Positions 1 through 10,823 of a DNA stretch of 32,851 bases are shown piece after piece. Numbering within the stretch: the stretch's first letter is position 1; each line of letters opens with the position of its first letter. The notes under the pieces are model-generated. The model was given only the letters and a program-made list of their open reading frames with translations. It had not been told where the DNA came from and did not search any database. The DNA comes from Gnetum montanum (Eukaryota > Streptophyta > Gnetopsida > Gnetales > Gnetaceae): positions 245,668 through 278,518 of the forward strand of contig MNCI01000640.1 of assembly GCA_015680685.1 (NCBI GenBank). The letters run 5' to 3'. The position numbers were made by a program, and so were the translations under genes.

Positions 1-277
1 TTAATGAATAGTTAATGTAAGTTAGCCACTTAGTTCTCTCTCCCTCTCCTTTATTAGCAGAAGACATAAAAAATACAAAAGCTATAAAAATCATATACCT
101 CAAGCTTACTTAACCATACAACCGTGACAATACAAGTAAGTTTGGGAAGACAACGATTGATTAACCCTGAGTGTTCCATTAAGGTGCATAAGCACTTGGT
201 CCTTGGAGTTCAACTAGATCGTGCGTGAAACACTAGTATTCGTATGATTGAGTTTAGGGGTACCTCGCCACTCATCA
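1..277 (+). mobile_element. Partial LTR (3' portion) at the left edge of element B
   Basis: This is the end of an LTR whose start lies outside the window. The last 75 bases closely match the reverse complement of the LTR starts at 25906 and 28643 and end in the family terminus CTCATCA. A stretch at about 90-160 also aligns, with gaps, to the same part of the LTR at 25906. By eye it is closer to the LTR of element C (about 7 mismatches in the last 73 bases) than to the right LTR at 20688-21559, so its pairing with that LTR is uncertain. The expected primer-binding site is not found immediately after base 277. Confidence 0.8.
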
Positions 278-2720
278 CAAGGGTTTCTTATGTTCATGAC
301 CACCCTAACAACACTCAAAGTCTACATTCACCTAAGACAAACAATCTTAGAGGAGATGATGTAAGTCTTGAACTAGGGGAGGCCTCCAAGCCTAAGACCT
401 TCTCAAAATCTAGAAATGATAAATCAAGGGACCCAGAGGAACACCATAAAAGCCATGGCAATGGTAATCCTTCCAGTTCCTCATCTTCCTCTTTCCTTTC
501 AACATCTAGGTCTAATGAAGATGAACGTAGGTATGAAGATAAAGCTCCATTAAAGGGTCAGAATAGAAACAAAAATTGAACCTGCAAGAACACTCACTAT
601 CATCAACATGAACACAGATAAAATCATCACAATCAATTGAATAGAAATTGTCATCACAACTTGTCTAATGACGATGAACCATTTTTGGCCATTCAAAGAC
701 TAATGTAGATCATAGAGGTAGTTAAGATATCTTGTAGGCATCACAAAGAGAGTCGCCTACCCATGCATGACATGAATAATATTCCTAAATTTGTAGAAGG
801 CTATGATCAAATCTGCAACATCATTTACAAGCCTTCCATTATGCTTATGCTTTCTACAACATTGAAAGTGAATGGAAAAAGCTTAAGCTCTTTCCTAGGA
901 TACTAATTGGTAGAGCCAAAGTGTGGTATCAATCATTGAGACTAAATTCAATTTGGCGATGGTCCACAATGTTGGAACTTTTCGATAAGAAATACCAAAC
1001 CTATGCGAGGGTGTCCAATTTGAGGAGACAAATCCAAGAATGGAAGTAAGAACAACTTGAACCCTTGGACATGGCCTTAGATAGATATTATGTCTTACTA
1101 AATAAATGCCTAGGCCATGGTTTCTCCAAGGAAAGGCAACTTTTCCACATCATAGATGGGCTTCATAATGAAACAAGGGAGGATGTATGTCCCAAGAAAA
1201 TTATACGAACTCCAAGCCCATCAAATCTAAGAGCTAATTAAGCATGTGGCAAAAGAAGAAGGAGAAATATGCAAATGGTAGAATGTCAAGAACTATTAAT
1301 GGGATCCAACTCTTCAATAGAAGGAGGTCTAGATCTATGGTAAGGAGAATGAAACCACTCTTGATAGGGTGATTCTGCAAAAAACCTTGCTAATACAGGA
1401 GTCTATTTATGAACTTGAAGCAAAGTTTAATAGGATGTCCAAATGGGTATATGAAAACCTTACAATTCTCATTGAGATGATTGAGGAGAGGATCAAGCAA
1501 AATAAGCTAGGCATTCACAGTAAATAAAGGATATAGAACTAAGAAACAACTAGGAACACTTTTGGAAAATGGGAAAAATGGCTAAAGAAAGTGAGGCTAC
1601 AAACTCAACCACAGATGAAGATACTGGATGTGACATCTATGTATATAGCCATCTAAAAGGCCATTTCCCAATCTTGTTGCATCTACAGGAGTATTGGGTA
1701 GGTGCCTTAAATCTAAAGTTTGTGAAAAAGCACATGCCAGAGAGATTTCCTCTCCCATAAGGTAATTATAGACAATCCCATAACCGATCATACCATCCTA
1801 AGGGGACTTATTACCAGGCTCAACACAGTCATCAACCGTAGTGGCAACAACCATAGTCATGGGGGAGGCCACCACCAAATCAGCCCTATCTGTCGAAATC
1901 GCATGGATATTATGTTCAACACCCTATTTCTCCAACTAGTTCTACATCCTCTACTTCAAATCACCACTACCACTCTCTCGAGTACCATCAACCCATGACA
2001 TCCCCTGAAGGATTACCACCTTGTGCCTCTTACCATCTAGCCTACCCTCGATATTCTCATACTCCACCTCATTATAGGCCATCGCCAATGACATAAGAAA
2101 GTTCAACATCACAATATCAACAAACAAATGCCACTTGTGTTGCAAATGTGCAAATACATGCTAATACTAGTGGGTCTCAACCACAATGTAGAAAACGTCC
2201 CTTTTGAAGAAAAGGTTATAAACTGAAGAAAACCATGCATGGACCCACCACATCATCTGAGCCAGCACAATGCCAATCCAGTGCACCACCTTCCTTGTCA
2301 CAACCAACATCCTTTGATCATACACAAGGGCTGCCATCCATCATTGCTCCAATCCCAAATTCAAACAATGAATCTAACAGTGTGGGGAGACAAATAAAGG
2401 GTTTAGGGTTTAGGGTTCAGGGGTTCTTAGGGTTTAGGGTTTAGATCCATGCATAACAGATCATGATCAAGGGTGCAATCGTGGGCCAAACATCCATAAC
2501 ATTAACACACCTCATACCCAAACCCACCATACATTTAATAATCAAGTGTATGACCAATAATTTTTCTAACCAGCCATTGCACCACTAATAGACACCTAGT
2601 CGCTAGGGCATGAACAATTACCAATGTTTCATACATGCATGGATCCCATTTATCCACTTATTAATCCTTTTCATAGCCAATTGTTTCTTCCTGGGGGTTA
2701 CCCCCATTCTAATCTTTAGG
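278..2720 (+). pseudogene. gag: Degenerate Athila-type gag of element B
   Basis: This is the broken capsid/nucleocapsid gene of a Ty3/gypsy element. A Ser- and charge-rich N-terminal part (about 278-579) matches the equivalent part of element A gag. The retrotransposon gag domain lies at about 830-1190 and contains the typical RAKVWYQSL and LELFDKKYQTYARV segments. A nucleocapsid knuckle begins near 1629 and reads CDIYVYSH, whereas element A has CDICKYKH, so a zinc-binding Cys has become Tyr. A Pro/Gln/Ser-rich tail follows, interrupted by telomere-like repeats, and reading ends with a stop near 2717. Many stops and frame changes show it is dead. No protease, RT or integrase follows it. Confidence 0.85.
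2399..2444 (+). repeat. Interstitial plant telomere-type repeats (TTTAGGG)n
   Basis: About six imperfect units of the plant telomere repeat lie in tandem inside the C-terminal part of the element B gag relic. Some units are altered (GGGTTCAGGGG, TTCTTAGGG). Confidence 0.85.
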
Positions 2721-4071
2721 ATTCTTAAGTGCTTTTCATCTTTTTGTTTAACAATTTTTTGTCATTTTCCTATTTCTTGATCCAATTTTTTCTATTTCTT
2801 CCAATTTTTTCTAGTTGTTGTTTCATTTTCTTTGTTATGTAGTCTCACTTGTGAATACAACAATCATGTAGCCCATTGAGGTAAGGTTTTCTCTATGTTG
2901 TTAAGTTATAAGGGACTGATTATTCAAACATTGAGACCACGACATCCATCCACCCATTCCATTAATAAGAGGTTTGTACTCTGGTCATAATGACATCCTT
3001 TTTCATCATGAGACTAAAAATAAATTCATAATCATGCTGTCTAGGCAGAAGAGGGTAGAATCAAGGTGAAATGTAATGGGTGTGACATCAAGGGGATTTG
3101 TGGATTCTCTTTGGCCACTTCTGTATGTTCTATCATGTTGTTGAGGTTGTAACCATATCCTTGTAGATCTAATGAAAAATGGGAGTAAGAGTAACCTAAA
3201 ACAACACTGAATAAACTTCTATGGCTCCCATTGGAAAGACATCTACCCATGCCTGAAGGTTGATAGCTTCTCAAAATCGAAAAAATTAAAAAAAAAAGAA
3301 GAAAAGAGATAACATGTGTGCCATAAATCAGTTCCTCCCTTGGACAAAACGTCAAGTGATGTTATTCCTTGCAACTATGATAGTCTTATGGTTGTTCACT
3401 GATGTGATGAAACAATGCAATGTCACTACAATGTGCGTTGGACTTGGTTTGAATCTTGGAAAGAAGGACTCATGATTATTTAACCATTAATAACACACAA
3501 GATTTCATTGTGACCTTGGTAAGACACCTCATGTCCCAATTTCTACAATCCTTTCTATAGTCCATCTCCTCTCATTGTCCAGGTGATCAAAGCTTGTGGT
3601 TTTGTATAACATAAAGTTATTATCTCAAACTGGTAGTTTTAACATGTGTGTTTTGTTTCACAAGTATGCATTGTATTCAACCCCTTTAGTGCCTATGGAC
3701 ATTTTTAGGTGTGGTTACATGAGGGCATCATAGGCTAGAGCCTGCTTTGCGAAGGACCCACTTGTGTAACTTTTGTGACTTGTACTTGTTTAACACACCC
3801 ACATCACTCTTCACCTCCCAAGCACTCAATTGTTATATTTTTCCATTTCCCTTATCCTGTAATTGATCTGTCCACAACCTCAATTTCAATGTCCTTTTTC
3901 TTGCTCATTTGAGTGCTTTTCACATCGATGACTCCACCTTATCACACTTTTGATGCCTCAAACTCATTTTCCACTATCCAAAATTATGGACCTAACCTCA
4001 AACCTTCCAACCAATTATAGAGCTTAAATTTCCATGCTAAATTGCCCCATTTGATGAATATTCATGGACCC

Positions 4072-4160
4072 TAATGTCACCTACCCAACATTAGGTCCAA
4101 CATGACATCGCATACCCAACATTGGGTACTCGATGTTAGGTCACATAACAACTATATATA
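4072..4160 (+). promoter_or_regulatory. Internal U3-like hexamer array with TATA-like box (element B)
   Basis: Five YRAYRT hexamers start at 4072 (TAATGT), 4086 (CAACAT), 4103 (TGACAT), 4117 (CAACAT) and 4131 (CGATGT), giving spacings of 14, 17, 14 and 14. TATATATA follows at 4153-4160. The layout mirrors the U3 arrays of the LTRs although this is internal sequence. With element A removed, the TATA lies about 580 bases upstream of the third ORF. Promoter function is inferred. Confidence 0.55.
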
Positions 4161-4336
4161 TGACCCACATGGTTCTTGAACTTCATTTTCATCATTTGCA
4201 ACTAGGGAAGTTGTTCAAATTTTATCTTGCAACTTAAGAGCTTTGTGCATCCACTTTCCACTTGTGATATTTTGCTCTCTACTACTTTGATTTCTATGCC
4301 ATTTAAACTTACCTGAACCTGGAGTGTTCAAGTTAG

Positions 4337-4364
4337 NGTTTTGGTGGGGGGGGGGGGGGGGGGG
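4337..4364. other. Ambiguous base followed by a 19-G homopolymer
   Basis: An N at 4337 lies nine bases before a run of 19 G (4346-4364). This probably marks a low-quality or collapsed sequencing site, so the local length is unreliable. Confidence 0.8.
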
Positions 4365-4532
4365 TTGTGCTTGTGTGTGAAACTTGCACCAAATTTCTGA
4401 AATTTGCTATGCCTAGAGGGTATTATAAGGGTAAGAGTGTTAAAAACTTTAGGCATTATCATGAATAATCAATCATATTAATGCCAGAAATATTAATTTC
4501 CTCACCCAAGGAACCATAGCCATCATTATAAG

Positions 4533-4537
4533 CCACA
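4533..4537. repeat. Left target-site duplication of element A (CCACA)
   Basis: The five bases before the left LTR read CCACA, and the five after the right LTR (17551-17555) read CCATA. A 5-bp duplication is standard for Ty3/gypsy integrase; the single difference is a C-to-T transition. Confidence 0.85.
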
Positions 4538-5098
4538 TGATGAGTGGTGAGGTACCCCTACGCCCAACCATACGAATCACGAGCATTCATGTGTGATCCA
4601 GTCATATTTCGAAGACTGCAAGCACTTATGCATAGTATTCTAGCCATCAAAATCCTAGTTAGAATGGTTGTTATCCTCTTAACCTCACTAGTGACATTCT
4701 AGAATGATGGTTAAGTGAGATTGAGGTATATGATGTTTTGTATGTTTTTAGTTATTTGTAATAGCTAATTCTTCAAATATATGGAGTAAAAGGCTAAATA
4801 ATTTAAGATTTCACTACGCTCTTGCTTGACTATCCCTAGCATAAGCAACCAGTCCCATCCTCCATGCACATCCCAAGCATGTCCTAATCACTACTGGGTT
4901 ACCAGACGTTAAGCGTCACTGGGTTGTCAAGTGTCAGACATATGTTCGAGGTGGTCATGCTTATGTGTTCTCATGGATTACTGAAACGTACTGTAACTAT
5001 AAAGCAATAACAAAAGCATTAAAATTATTAAAGTATTAAAATATTAATGCCTAAGTAATCTAGTTCAAATGCTGCAAGGAATGTTCAAAAAGCTCTTC

Positions 5099-5104
5099 TT
5101 TATT
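5099..5104 (-). terminator. Poly(A) signal AATAAA in the element A 3' LTR
   Basis: AATAAAG is found at the equivalent place in the LTRs of A, B and D, and AATAAA in C. B and D share the following ATCGAGATTA. The LTR position and conservation support a polyadenylation signal. Confidence 0.6.
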
Positions 5105-5274
5105 GCCGTTCATGCCAATGGCCTTAGGTACATTAGCGCTCAAATAAAGAGTCGTACACTCTTCGAACTATGTCTATAGGCACTTGGAAAATAATCTAAC
5201 TCCTACAGAAACAAACTAGAAGAGCTTCACTACAATTTGAACAAAAGGTGCCATAAATGCAGCGGGTGCACACA

Positions 5275-5282
5275 TATTTATA
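5275..5282 (-). promoter_or_regulatory. TATA box (TATAAATA) in the element A 3' LTR
   Basis: On the minus strand TATAAATA lies 137 bases from the LTR start. The same octamer occurs at 17413-17406 (A), 20813-20820 (B), 26627-26620 (C) and 29437-29430 (D). It is the likely core promoter of the genomic transcript. Confidence 0.7.
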
Positions 5283-5302
5283 GCAGAAAATGGACTTTGC
5301 AT

Positions 5303-5398
5303 TGACGAGGCCACGTCAATGCTTGGAAAGATGCATCGATGGGGTCATGTTGATGCGGTTGTGTTGACGAGGCTTTGTTGACATAGCCTAGTCGACGC
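5303..5398 (-). promoter_or_regulatory. 14-bp-spaced hexamer array in U3 of the element A 3' LTR
   Basis: Plus-strand hexamers start at 5337 (CGATGG), 5351 (TGATGC), 5365 (TGACGA), 5379 (TGACAT) and 5393 (CGACGC), exactly 14 bases apart, with a further unit at 5303 (TGACGA), 34 bases away. The array sits between the LTR edge and the TATA box, where enhancer or repressor sites would lie. The binding protein is unknown. Confidence 0.65.
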
Positions 5399-5419
5399 AG
5401 TGGATTGGATGCTTCATCA

Positions 5420-5428
5420 TACCCCCAT
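5420..5428 (-). other. Polypurine tract of element A
   Basis: On the minus strand the bases just before the 3' LTR read ATGGGGGTA. Nearly the same string precedes the LTRs of B (20680-20687) and C (26740-26746). This is the position of the primer for plus-strand DNA synthesis. Confidence 0.7.
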
Positions 5429-5657
5429 GACTGAGTGAAAACTCATCCTTGAGTTTGTTACAATTTGGAAGGTATGAGGTTACTAGTGACACACATCGCA
5501 AAACATACCAATACACACATTGACGTTAGCAACACACCAAGTGCTCGAGTGTACAGAAGGAAATTACAAAACTCTAGTGTTCGTGGATAACAAAATTGAA
5601 CACCTTAACAAAAATGGACTTACAACCCTACTGAGATGCTAAAGTTGTTGAAGAGGA

Positions 5658-8492
5658 TCATACAGTTCCTAGTGGTGGTGGTTTTGATGGGCCCTCACCA
5701 GCTTCAGGTGCATGTGGTGGTTGAGGTGGTGGTTGTGGTTGTCCTGCAGCTATTGCAACTTTTGAAGGCAATTGGAAAGCCTCCAACAAAGCCCTCATTT
5801 TATCTTCTTTACTTCTAGGATCGTTCACAATCCAAGTGGCTTCGCCAGTGTGTGCTAGAATAGGAACATCCCAAGGACATGGAAGTTCAGGGAAGAGCTC
5901 CTTTAAATTGACAAACCAAGCTGCAAACTGTTTTCGTTCAATATCGAATGCACAGACTGATGCTTGCAATTGCTGGTAGTCATTCATTCATTGGGCTAAG
6001 TTCTCTGCAACAAAGCATTACCCTTCAAAGTGGGTGCAAAGAACTTCAAGTTCCGTAATTGTTGTTTCTAGCTTTTACTTTGTTTCTTTATGGACCTTGA
6101 ACTCGCCCTTGTATAAAGAATACGAGGTGGCCACTTACTTCTCAAGGTCTGACTATAGCCTCCCAACTGTAAGCATGGCTAGGTTTGAATAATAAAGGTT
6201 GGCTAGTTCCATATATTTTGTCATTTCTTCAATCTACAACTCCTTGAGACGAATCTTAGCTTGGTTGTAAGCGTTTAATCCATCAAAGATGGGTTGCCAT
6301 ACCTCGCCTCCTTCCTTAAGCTATTGGAGGGCCTGACTCATCTTAGCCTTTGTGACTTAGATTTCTTTTTGCAATCCCACTTGGTTCCTATAGTGATTTT
6401 TCACTCATTCAAACTTGAGGGCCTCATTCTTCCAAGTAGCAATTTCAATGGCTATCTTCTGTCACAAGGCTTGGACTTCCTCCATTGACAGATTATGATT
6501 TTTGATAGCCAATCTTCTCACATCGATGTTTACCTTAGCCAGCTCCTCCTACTGTTAGTGGATAAAATTGTTCATTTGTTGATTTTCAAAACCAACATTT
6601 TATAGACGATGAACTTCTACAGTCAACCCAAGATTCTCTTGGCGAACCTCTACCAAGTCCTTGTTTAGATAATAAGAATGAGCTTCTACTAAGGACTTGT
6701 GGAAGATCATCGACTCTCACTCGTACTCGACCTTTTGAAGCTTGGTTTGAAGCTGTTGGATAGCTTCATCTTTGGTGACTTCATGGTTGAGTATAGCTAG
6801 ATCGGCAATTTGGGCCCTCAGTTGGGAAATTTTTGTGGCTAAGTGTTGATTGTCCACTTGAGTTGCTTCTAGTTGCTCCTCTAAGATGAGGCACTTGTCC
6901 TTTGCCGAGAGTAGCTCCGATTGGGTTGCAGTGATGTTGTCTGAAGGTCAAAGACATTTGGAAGTGGTTGTCTAGTTCCCACGAATTGGTCCAACAATTC
7001 TTCATGTTGTGTTGCATTGAGTCTGCCACTCTGAGTACCTGCAGATGTCTAAACATCTCTAAGCCCATGTACATCTGGTACAGGCATCGTAGGTGAATTG
7101 AGAGCTATGGCAATCATATCGACAACCACTTTTTCCATGACTTCTTGTCCTTGGTGCTGCATTACTAGGATAGTTTCCCCTTCACCTTTCTCCAAGCATA
7201 GCTAGAAAGTAGCAACATTTCCTAACATTTATGGAAATAATTGTTGGGTTATTGACAACGTTACTTCTTGAGCGCTAGGGTTAGTTCTTGTGAGCACTTG
7301 TGTTCACGTAGCCGAAAGCATCAGCCCTACCCTCTCCAGCAAGCTCACAGATTGAGCCACTTATTCTAAATGGCTCAAGGAAGGGTGATATATAAAAGGG
7401 TCTCCACCACCACTAGTTCCTGCTTGTTGCTCCTGTTGGCATAGGAGGGAGTGTCGGATCTCATGTATGTGCTCTATGACCATGCATGAGTCTAACCCTG
7501 TTACTTGTGTAGATGGTGGAGGTGGTTGTTGCTCTTCCTCTATTCTTGTTATGGTAGGTGTTTTATCTTTCATCATTTCATGCCATGAGGCAATTGGGAT
7601 GTGACAAAGTGTGTCATCGGCATATCATGTTATCCCTGCCCGTTTGCACAATTTCTTGATCAAGCAAGGAAAGGGTAAAGCTTGCCCTCCACGTTCATTT
7701 TCCACGAACTATTTCTCAATTTCCAAGAAGAGTAACTATGGAAGGTTGATAGAAAATTTTCCACTTAAAGTGGCACATGCATGAGAAAAAAAGGTAGTGA
7801 TTTTGCTAGGTCTTACCATTGGATTTAAGTGGTAAGATGTAATTTTGGAGTAAACTCTTTCTGTGGTGGCCAATGTGTCAAACTCCTTATGGTCTACCCC
7901 ATAGCATCGCTTGGTCCACTCCACTTTCACCTCGGGGTCTACTTGTTTTGAAATTTCTGCCACATCAGCCCCAGTCTCAAGCAACCCAAGAGCTTGCACG
8001 ATTACCTCTGCAAAGTAAGATACATGGATGTCTTTGATTCTTACTCACAACCTTGGTTGTCGATTTGACCAAAAGAGATAGGTTTCCCCCAGATACCACT
8101 CACCACTGGACGTGATGATTAGCCACATGGGAGAATTTTGTAGCTGAGTTCTGACTTCATCTAGCATGATTTCTAGGATTGGTCCAAATTTTAATTCTTA
8201 AAAGACCATTCGTTGCAGCTCTTTCGACTTGATAGCATCAAGGAAGGCTCTGGTCATCAAGCTATGGCACTCTCACTGGAGTCTTGTCCTCGTGTGATTG
8301 TATTGTGGGAATCTCTTCTTTAGAAATCTAAAGAATAGATTCCACATTGAGTTCCTTGTAGAGAGGGCTAGTTGCATGTGAGCCCTCTACATGCTCTTGA
8401 GGTCGCGTGCCCCGTTCCCTTCCGGTTCTAGGTTGCTTCTCTTGAGGTTGTGATGGTCCTTCCTCCCTTGAACGCCTTATTTTTGGTGCCAT
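5658..8492 (-). pseudogene. Third ORF of element A, broken
   Basis: The gene lies between integrase and the 3' LTR, where Athila elements carry an env-like ORF. It starts MAPK at 8492 and ends with a Pro-rich tail at 5658. A conserved globular domain is readable at about 8200-7730 and a second block (VMQHQ) at about 7160-7000. A long Glu/Lys/Leu-rich segment with coiled-coil character spans about 6940-6000, and the conserved C-terminal block containing QFAAWF and LPCPWDVP lies at about 5930-5860. The reading frame changes between 8330 and 8000 and again near 6945, and there are several stops. Homologues are at 17752-20515, 27371-26934 and 32483-29694. I see no clear transmembrane segment. Function unknown. 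Confidence 0.8.
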
Positions 8493-8616
8493 ATGCAAGC
8501 ACATCATAATCATGAATTAAAATGTGTATGTGTGTTGCCAAAAATGGCAATAATATACCTTCCCATGATGGCATAGCCAAGCTATGATAGCAACACATGC
8601 ATCCTGAGTGTCGTTG

Positions 8617-8696
8617 AATTAAAACTAACACTATGAGTATTATGATGAGTTAAAACTAATGCTGTGAGTATTATGATGAGTTAAAACTAACTCTTT
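8617..8696. repeat. 31-bp tandem repeat, about 2.5 copies
   Basis: The segment TTAAAACTAA recurs at 8619, 8650 and 8681, with intervening bases matching GTGAGTATTATGATGAG. Two short TAACCCTAA telomere-like strings follow at about 8699-8735. Confidence 0.8.
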
Positions 8697-8922
8697 GATT
8701 AACCCTAAGAGGCATTTTTGATTAACCCTAACCCTAAGCCATAAGCTATCATGGGCCCCCCATGACACAGAGCATACCTCCAGTAGCCAAAGGATGAAAG
8801 AACAATTGGATGGGGACAAATGGTAGGAAGGTGATGTGCTCGAGAAGGAGATTGGATGCAAAAAGCTTGAAAAAATCCCCTAGCATTATGAGCAAATGGA
8901 CAAGATTCAAAGGTACAACGTG

Positions 8923-9010
8923 CATATAGATAATGGTTTGGGCACTACGTAGATGGGACCACATAAATAGTGCTGCGTAAACATAGGTGGCTGCGTATAT
9001 GGGGTCACAT
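8923..9010 (-). promoter_or_regulatory. Internal hexamer array and TATA-like sequence upstream of the element A third ORF
   Basis: Plus-strand YRCRTA-type hexamers start at 8945 (TACGTA), 8959 (CACATA), 8973 (TGCGTA), 8991 (TGCGTA) and 9005 (CACATC), with spacings of 14, 14, 18 and 14. On the minus strand they are followed by TATCTATATG (8932-8923), which aligns with the TATATATA of element B; bases further downstream align too. This is the same architecture as the LTR U3 with a different hexamer. Promoter activity is inferred. Confidence 0.5.
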
Positions 9011-9824
9011 CAACGTAGTTATTTAGCTACATTGACCACCATTGACAAATGAATTAAAGGCCCAAATCTATGAATTTTAGCATAAAACTGGAGTCATTCG
9101 AGAGCATAGAGACTTGAGAACAACATGAAATAAAGAGGAAGGAATGTTGGTTACAAAAGAAGAGTCAAATTTAGGAGAACATCATAATATGGAGCTTGGG
9201 AAATGAAGAGCCTCGCGATGGTCAACATAGAAATGGTCGCCATATTATATCAAAGGAGTAGGAGATTAACAAGTGAAACTAAAGGATATGCAAGTGGGTC
9301 CTTCCCATAGTAAGCTCTAGTCTTGTTTGCCCTTGCACATCTTCAACCTAGGAGGTCGTGAGCCCCATAGTTAATTAATGGTCACCGAGGGTTAATACTT
9401 GTATGTTTGAGAACTAACCAAAGGATTTACAAGTACCAGTAAATTGAGATACATGATCAAAACATGAAACTGGCAATGAGATGAGGAATGGAAAGCAACA
9501 GATGAGGGGGAAAACATGTGGAATGGAGTGCCAAGGTCAAGATTGATACAATCCCTTTGTGAAGTATGTGGTTAAGTGACCTGATAAGAATCTGCTCTAG
9601 GTCTGGATCAAGACTGACCATGGCCAGTGATGTCACAGTGATGGACTAATACCAACCCACCCACTCAAGACATACACATGCCCTCAGAGACCAAATCCCA
9701 TTCCTTATATAGAAGGAAAGGGAAGTAGGAAGTAAGGAAGGGCCTTAGTTAGAGGGGACTATCTAGCCTAGGTAACATGGCTTTCAAGTCCCATAACCAG
9801 TGCTTGTAGCCCATTATTTGATCT

Positions 9825-10007
9825 AAGGGGTGTGCTTTGAATTCCCATTATTGTTGTTTATTTATTTATTATTATTTTTTGAATGGGAACAATACCATGC
9901 AAGGATATATTGGTTGGTCCAAGGGGTGTGCTTTGAATTCCCATTATTGTTTTTTTTCTTTTCTTTTCTTGTGTTTTTCAAATGGGAACCACACCATGCA
10001 AGGATAT
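9825..10007. repeat. Tandem duplication, period about 96 bp
   Basis: AAGGGGTGTGCTTTGAATTC starts at 9825 and again at 9921. Each copy continues through a T-rich tract into AATGGGAAC and CCATGCAAGGATAT. The short open frames over this tract look like low-complexity accidents. Confidence 0.85.
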
Positions 10008-10565
10008 GTTAGCTTCCTATTATTCATTGTCATGGAATGGAAAGGAATCCCTGAGGATAACAATGCATGAGAGATCATAGGAGGATATGTAGTCCACCAC
10101 ATCCCCTTGAAATCACACCCTATTCCTTACCACTCGGATCCTTCCCAAGTTCAAAATCCACCAAGGTTAAGGATTTATTGGAGTTGATTAATGAAAACGG
10201 GATTGTACTTCTCTATATCTTGGTACATCATAGAAAAGTGTGAGTGGTTGAATGTCATGGACTCACTGCCTATCGCATGAAAGAAAGTATAACTTAGTTT
10301 TCTAAAACCCAAAATACTAAGGTAAGAACTAGATATAATAGGCAACCAATAATATGCAAACCCTCGTTAGGATCAACTCCCACACCATTGCATCCTGTGG
10401 TAATAAGATGTCTTTATTAGTGAAAATAAATAGAGGAAAATAAAATAGAATAAAATAAAACAAGACAACTAAATATATTAAGAAAGAGTAGGTAAGAAAT
10501 GTTAAATGTATGAATGATGGTGTAAAAAAAATATAGAAAAGACCTAGGAAGCCAGGACAACTATT

Positions 10566-10823
10566 TTAACATGGGTAGCGATCTCCCCCACAACTAAGCT
10601 TGGAGGGGGAGATCTGAAAAATGGAACGTGGCTGACCACTTGGTGAAGTGGTAGCAACCCTGGTTTGGTGTGGTTCATGGAAGGGTTTCAATTGTTGCAT
10701 GTTGACCAAATGCATTTTTGTTGGGTCTTCAGGTTTGTGTATGAGTAGGGCCCTGGATGAAAAGGTCTTAGAAACAATATAAGGTCCCTCCCACAGTGTT
10801 TGAAACTTGGTCCGTTGTGGCAC
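10566..10823 (-). pseudogene. pol: Integrase C-terminal domain of element A pol
   Basis: The translation contains the typical end of gypsy integrase: a basic start, LWEGPYIV, a short beta-rich stretch, then MHLVNMQQLKPFHEP. This region helps bind DNA during integration. It lies about 280 bases beyond the catalytic core frame and ends in a stop at 10566. No chromodomain is evident, which fits Athila and not the chromovirus branch. Confidence 0.75.

Larger units (their letters stand above)
2721..4537 (+). mobile_element. Non-coding internal region of element B, upstream of its third ORF
   Basis: I see no plausible gene here. The stretch at about 2840-3790 is homologous, in inverted orientation, to 28610-27640 in element C, with shared landmarks around the ATCCATCCACCCATTC and TGTGACATCAAGGGGA strings. 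It is therefore family internal sequence and not host DNA. It holds a hexamer array and TATA-like box (4072-4160) and a G homopolymer next to an N. It is cut at 4537 by element A and resumes at 17556. Its place between coding and third ORF matches 10565-8493 of element A. Confidence 0.75.
4538..5419 (-). mobile_element. 3' LTR of element A (882 bp)
   Basis: It begins TGATGA and ends TCATCA, an inverted terminal motif. It is homologous along its whole length to 16707-17550, differing by roughly one base in ten by eye, mostly transitions. A 38-bp segment near 5038-5075 is absent from the other copy and accounts exactly for the length difference. On the minus strand it carries a hexamer array, TATAAATA at 5282-5275 and an AATAAA signal at 5104-5099. 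Confidence 0.95.
8493..10565 (-). mobile_element. Non-coding internal stretch of element A between integrase and third ORF
   Basis: There is no believable gene here. It contains a 31-bp tandem repeat near 8617-8696, a hexamer array and TATA-like site at 8923-9010, a segment near 9280-9330 resembling the internal region of C at 27690, and a 96-bp-period tandem duplication at 9825-10007. Confidence 0.75.

Noticed and set aside
3041-3355. A 104-codon minus-strand open frame with hydrophobic stretches
   Set aside because: The element is read on the plus strand here, and the homologous region at about 28140-28400 shows no conserved protein. It is non-coding internal sequence.
4046-4337. A possible solo LTR starting TGATGAAT with an array and TATA
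   Set aside because: It resembles U3, but no LTR end (TCATCA after the conserved GGTACC region) follows, and the equivalent internal position in element A has the same layout. An internal promoter-like region fits better.
5636-5818. Val/Leu-rich plus-strand open frame
   Set aside because: It is the complement of the Pro/Gln-rich tail of the element A third ORF.
9830-10070. Two short plus-strand open frames rich in Phe/Leu/Tyr resembling membrane proteins
   Set aside because: They come from T-rich tandem repeats on the strand opposite to the element's genes and lack homologues in the window.
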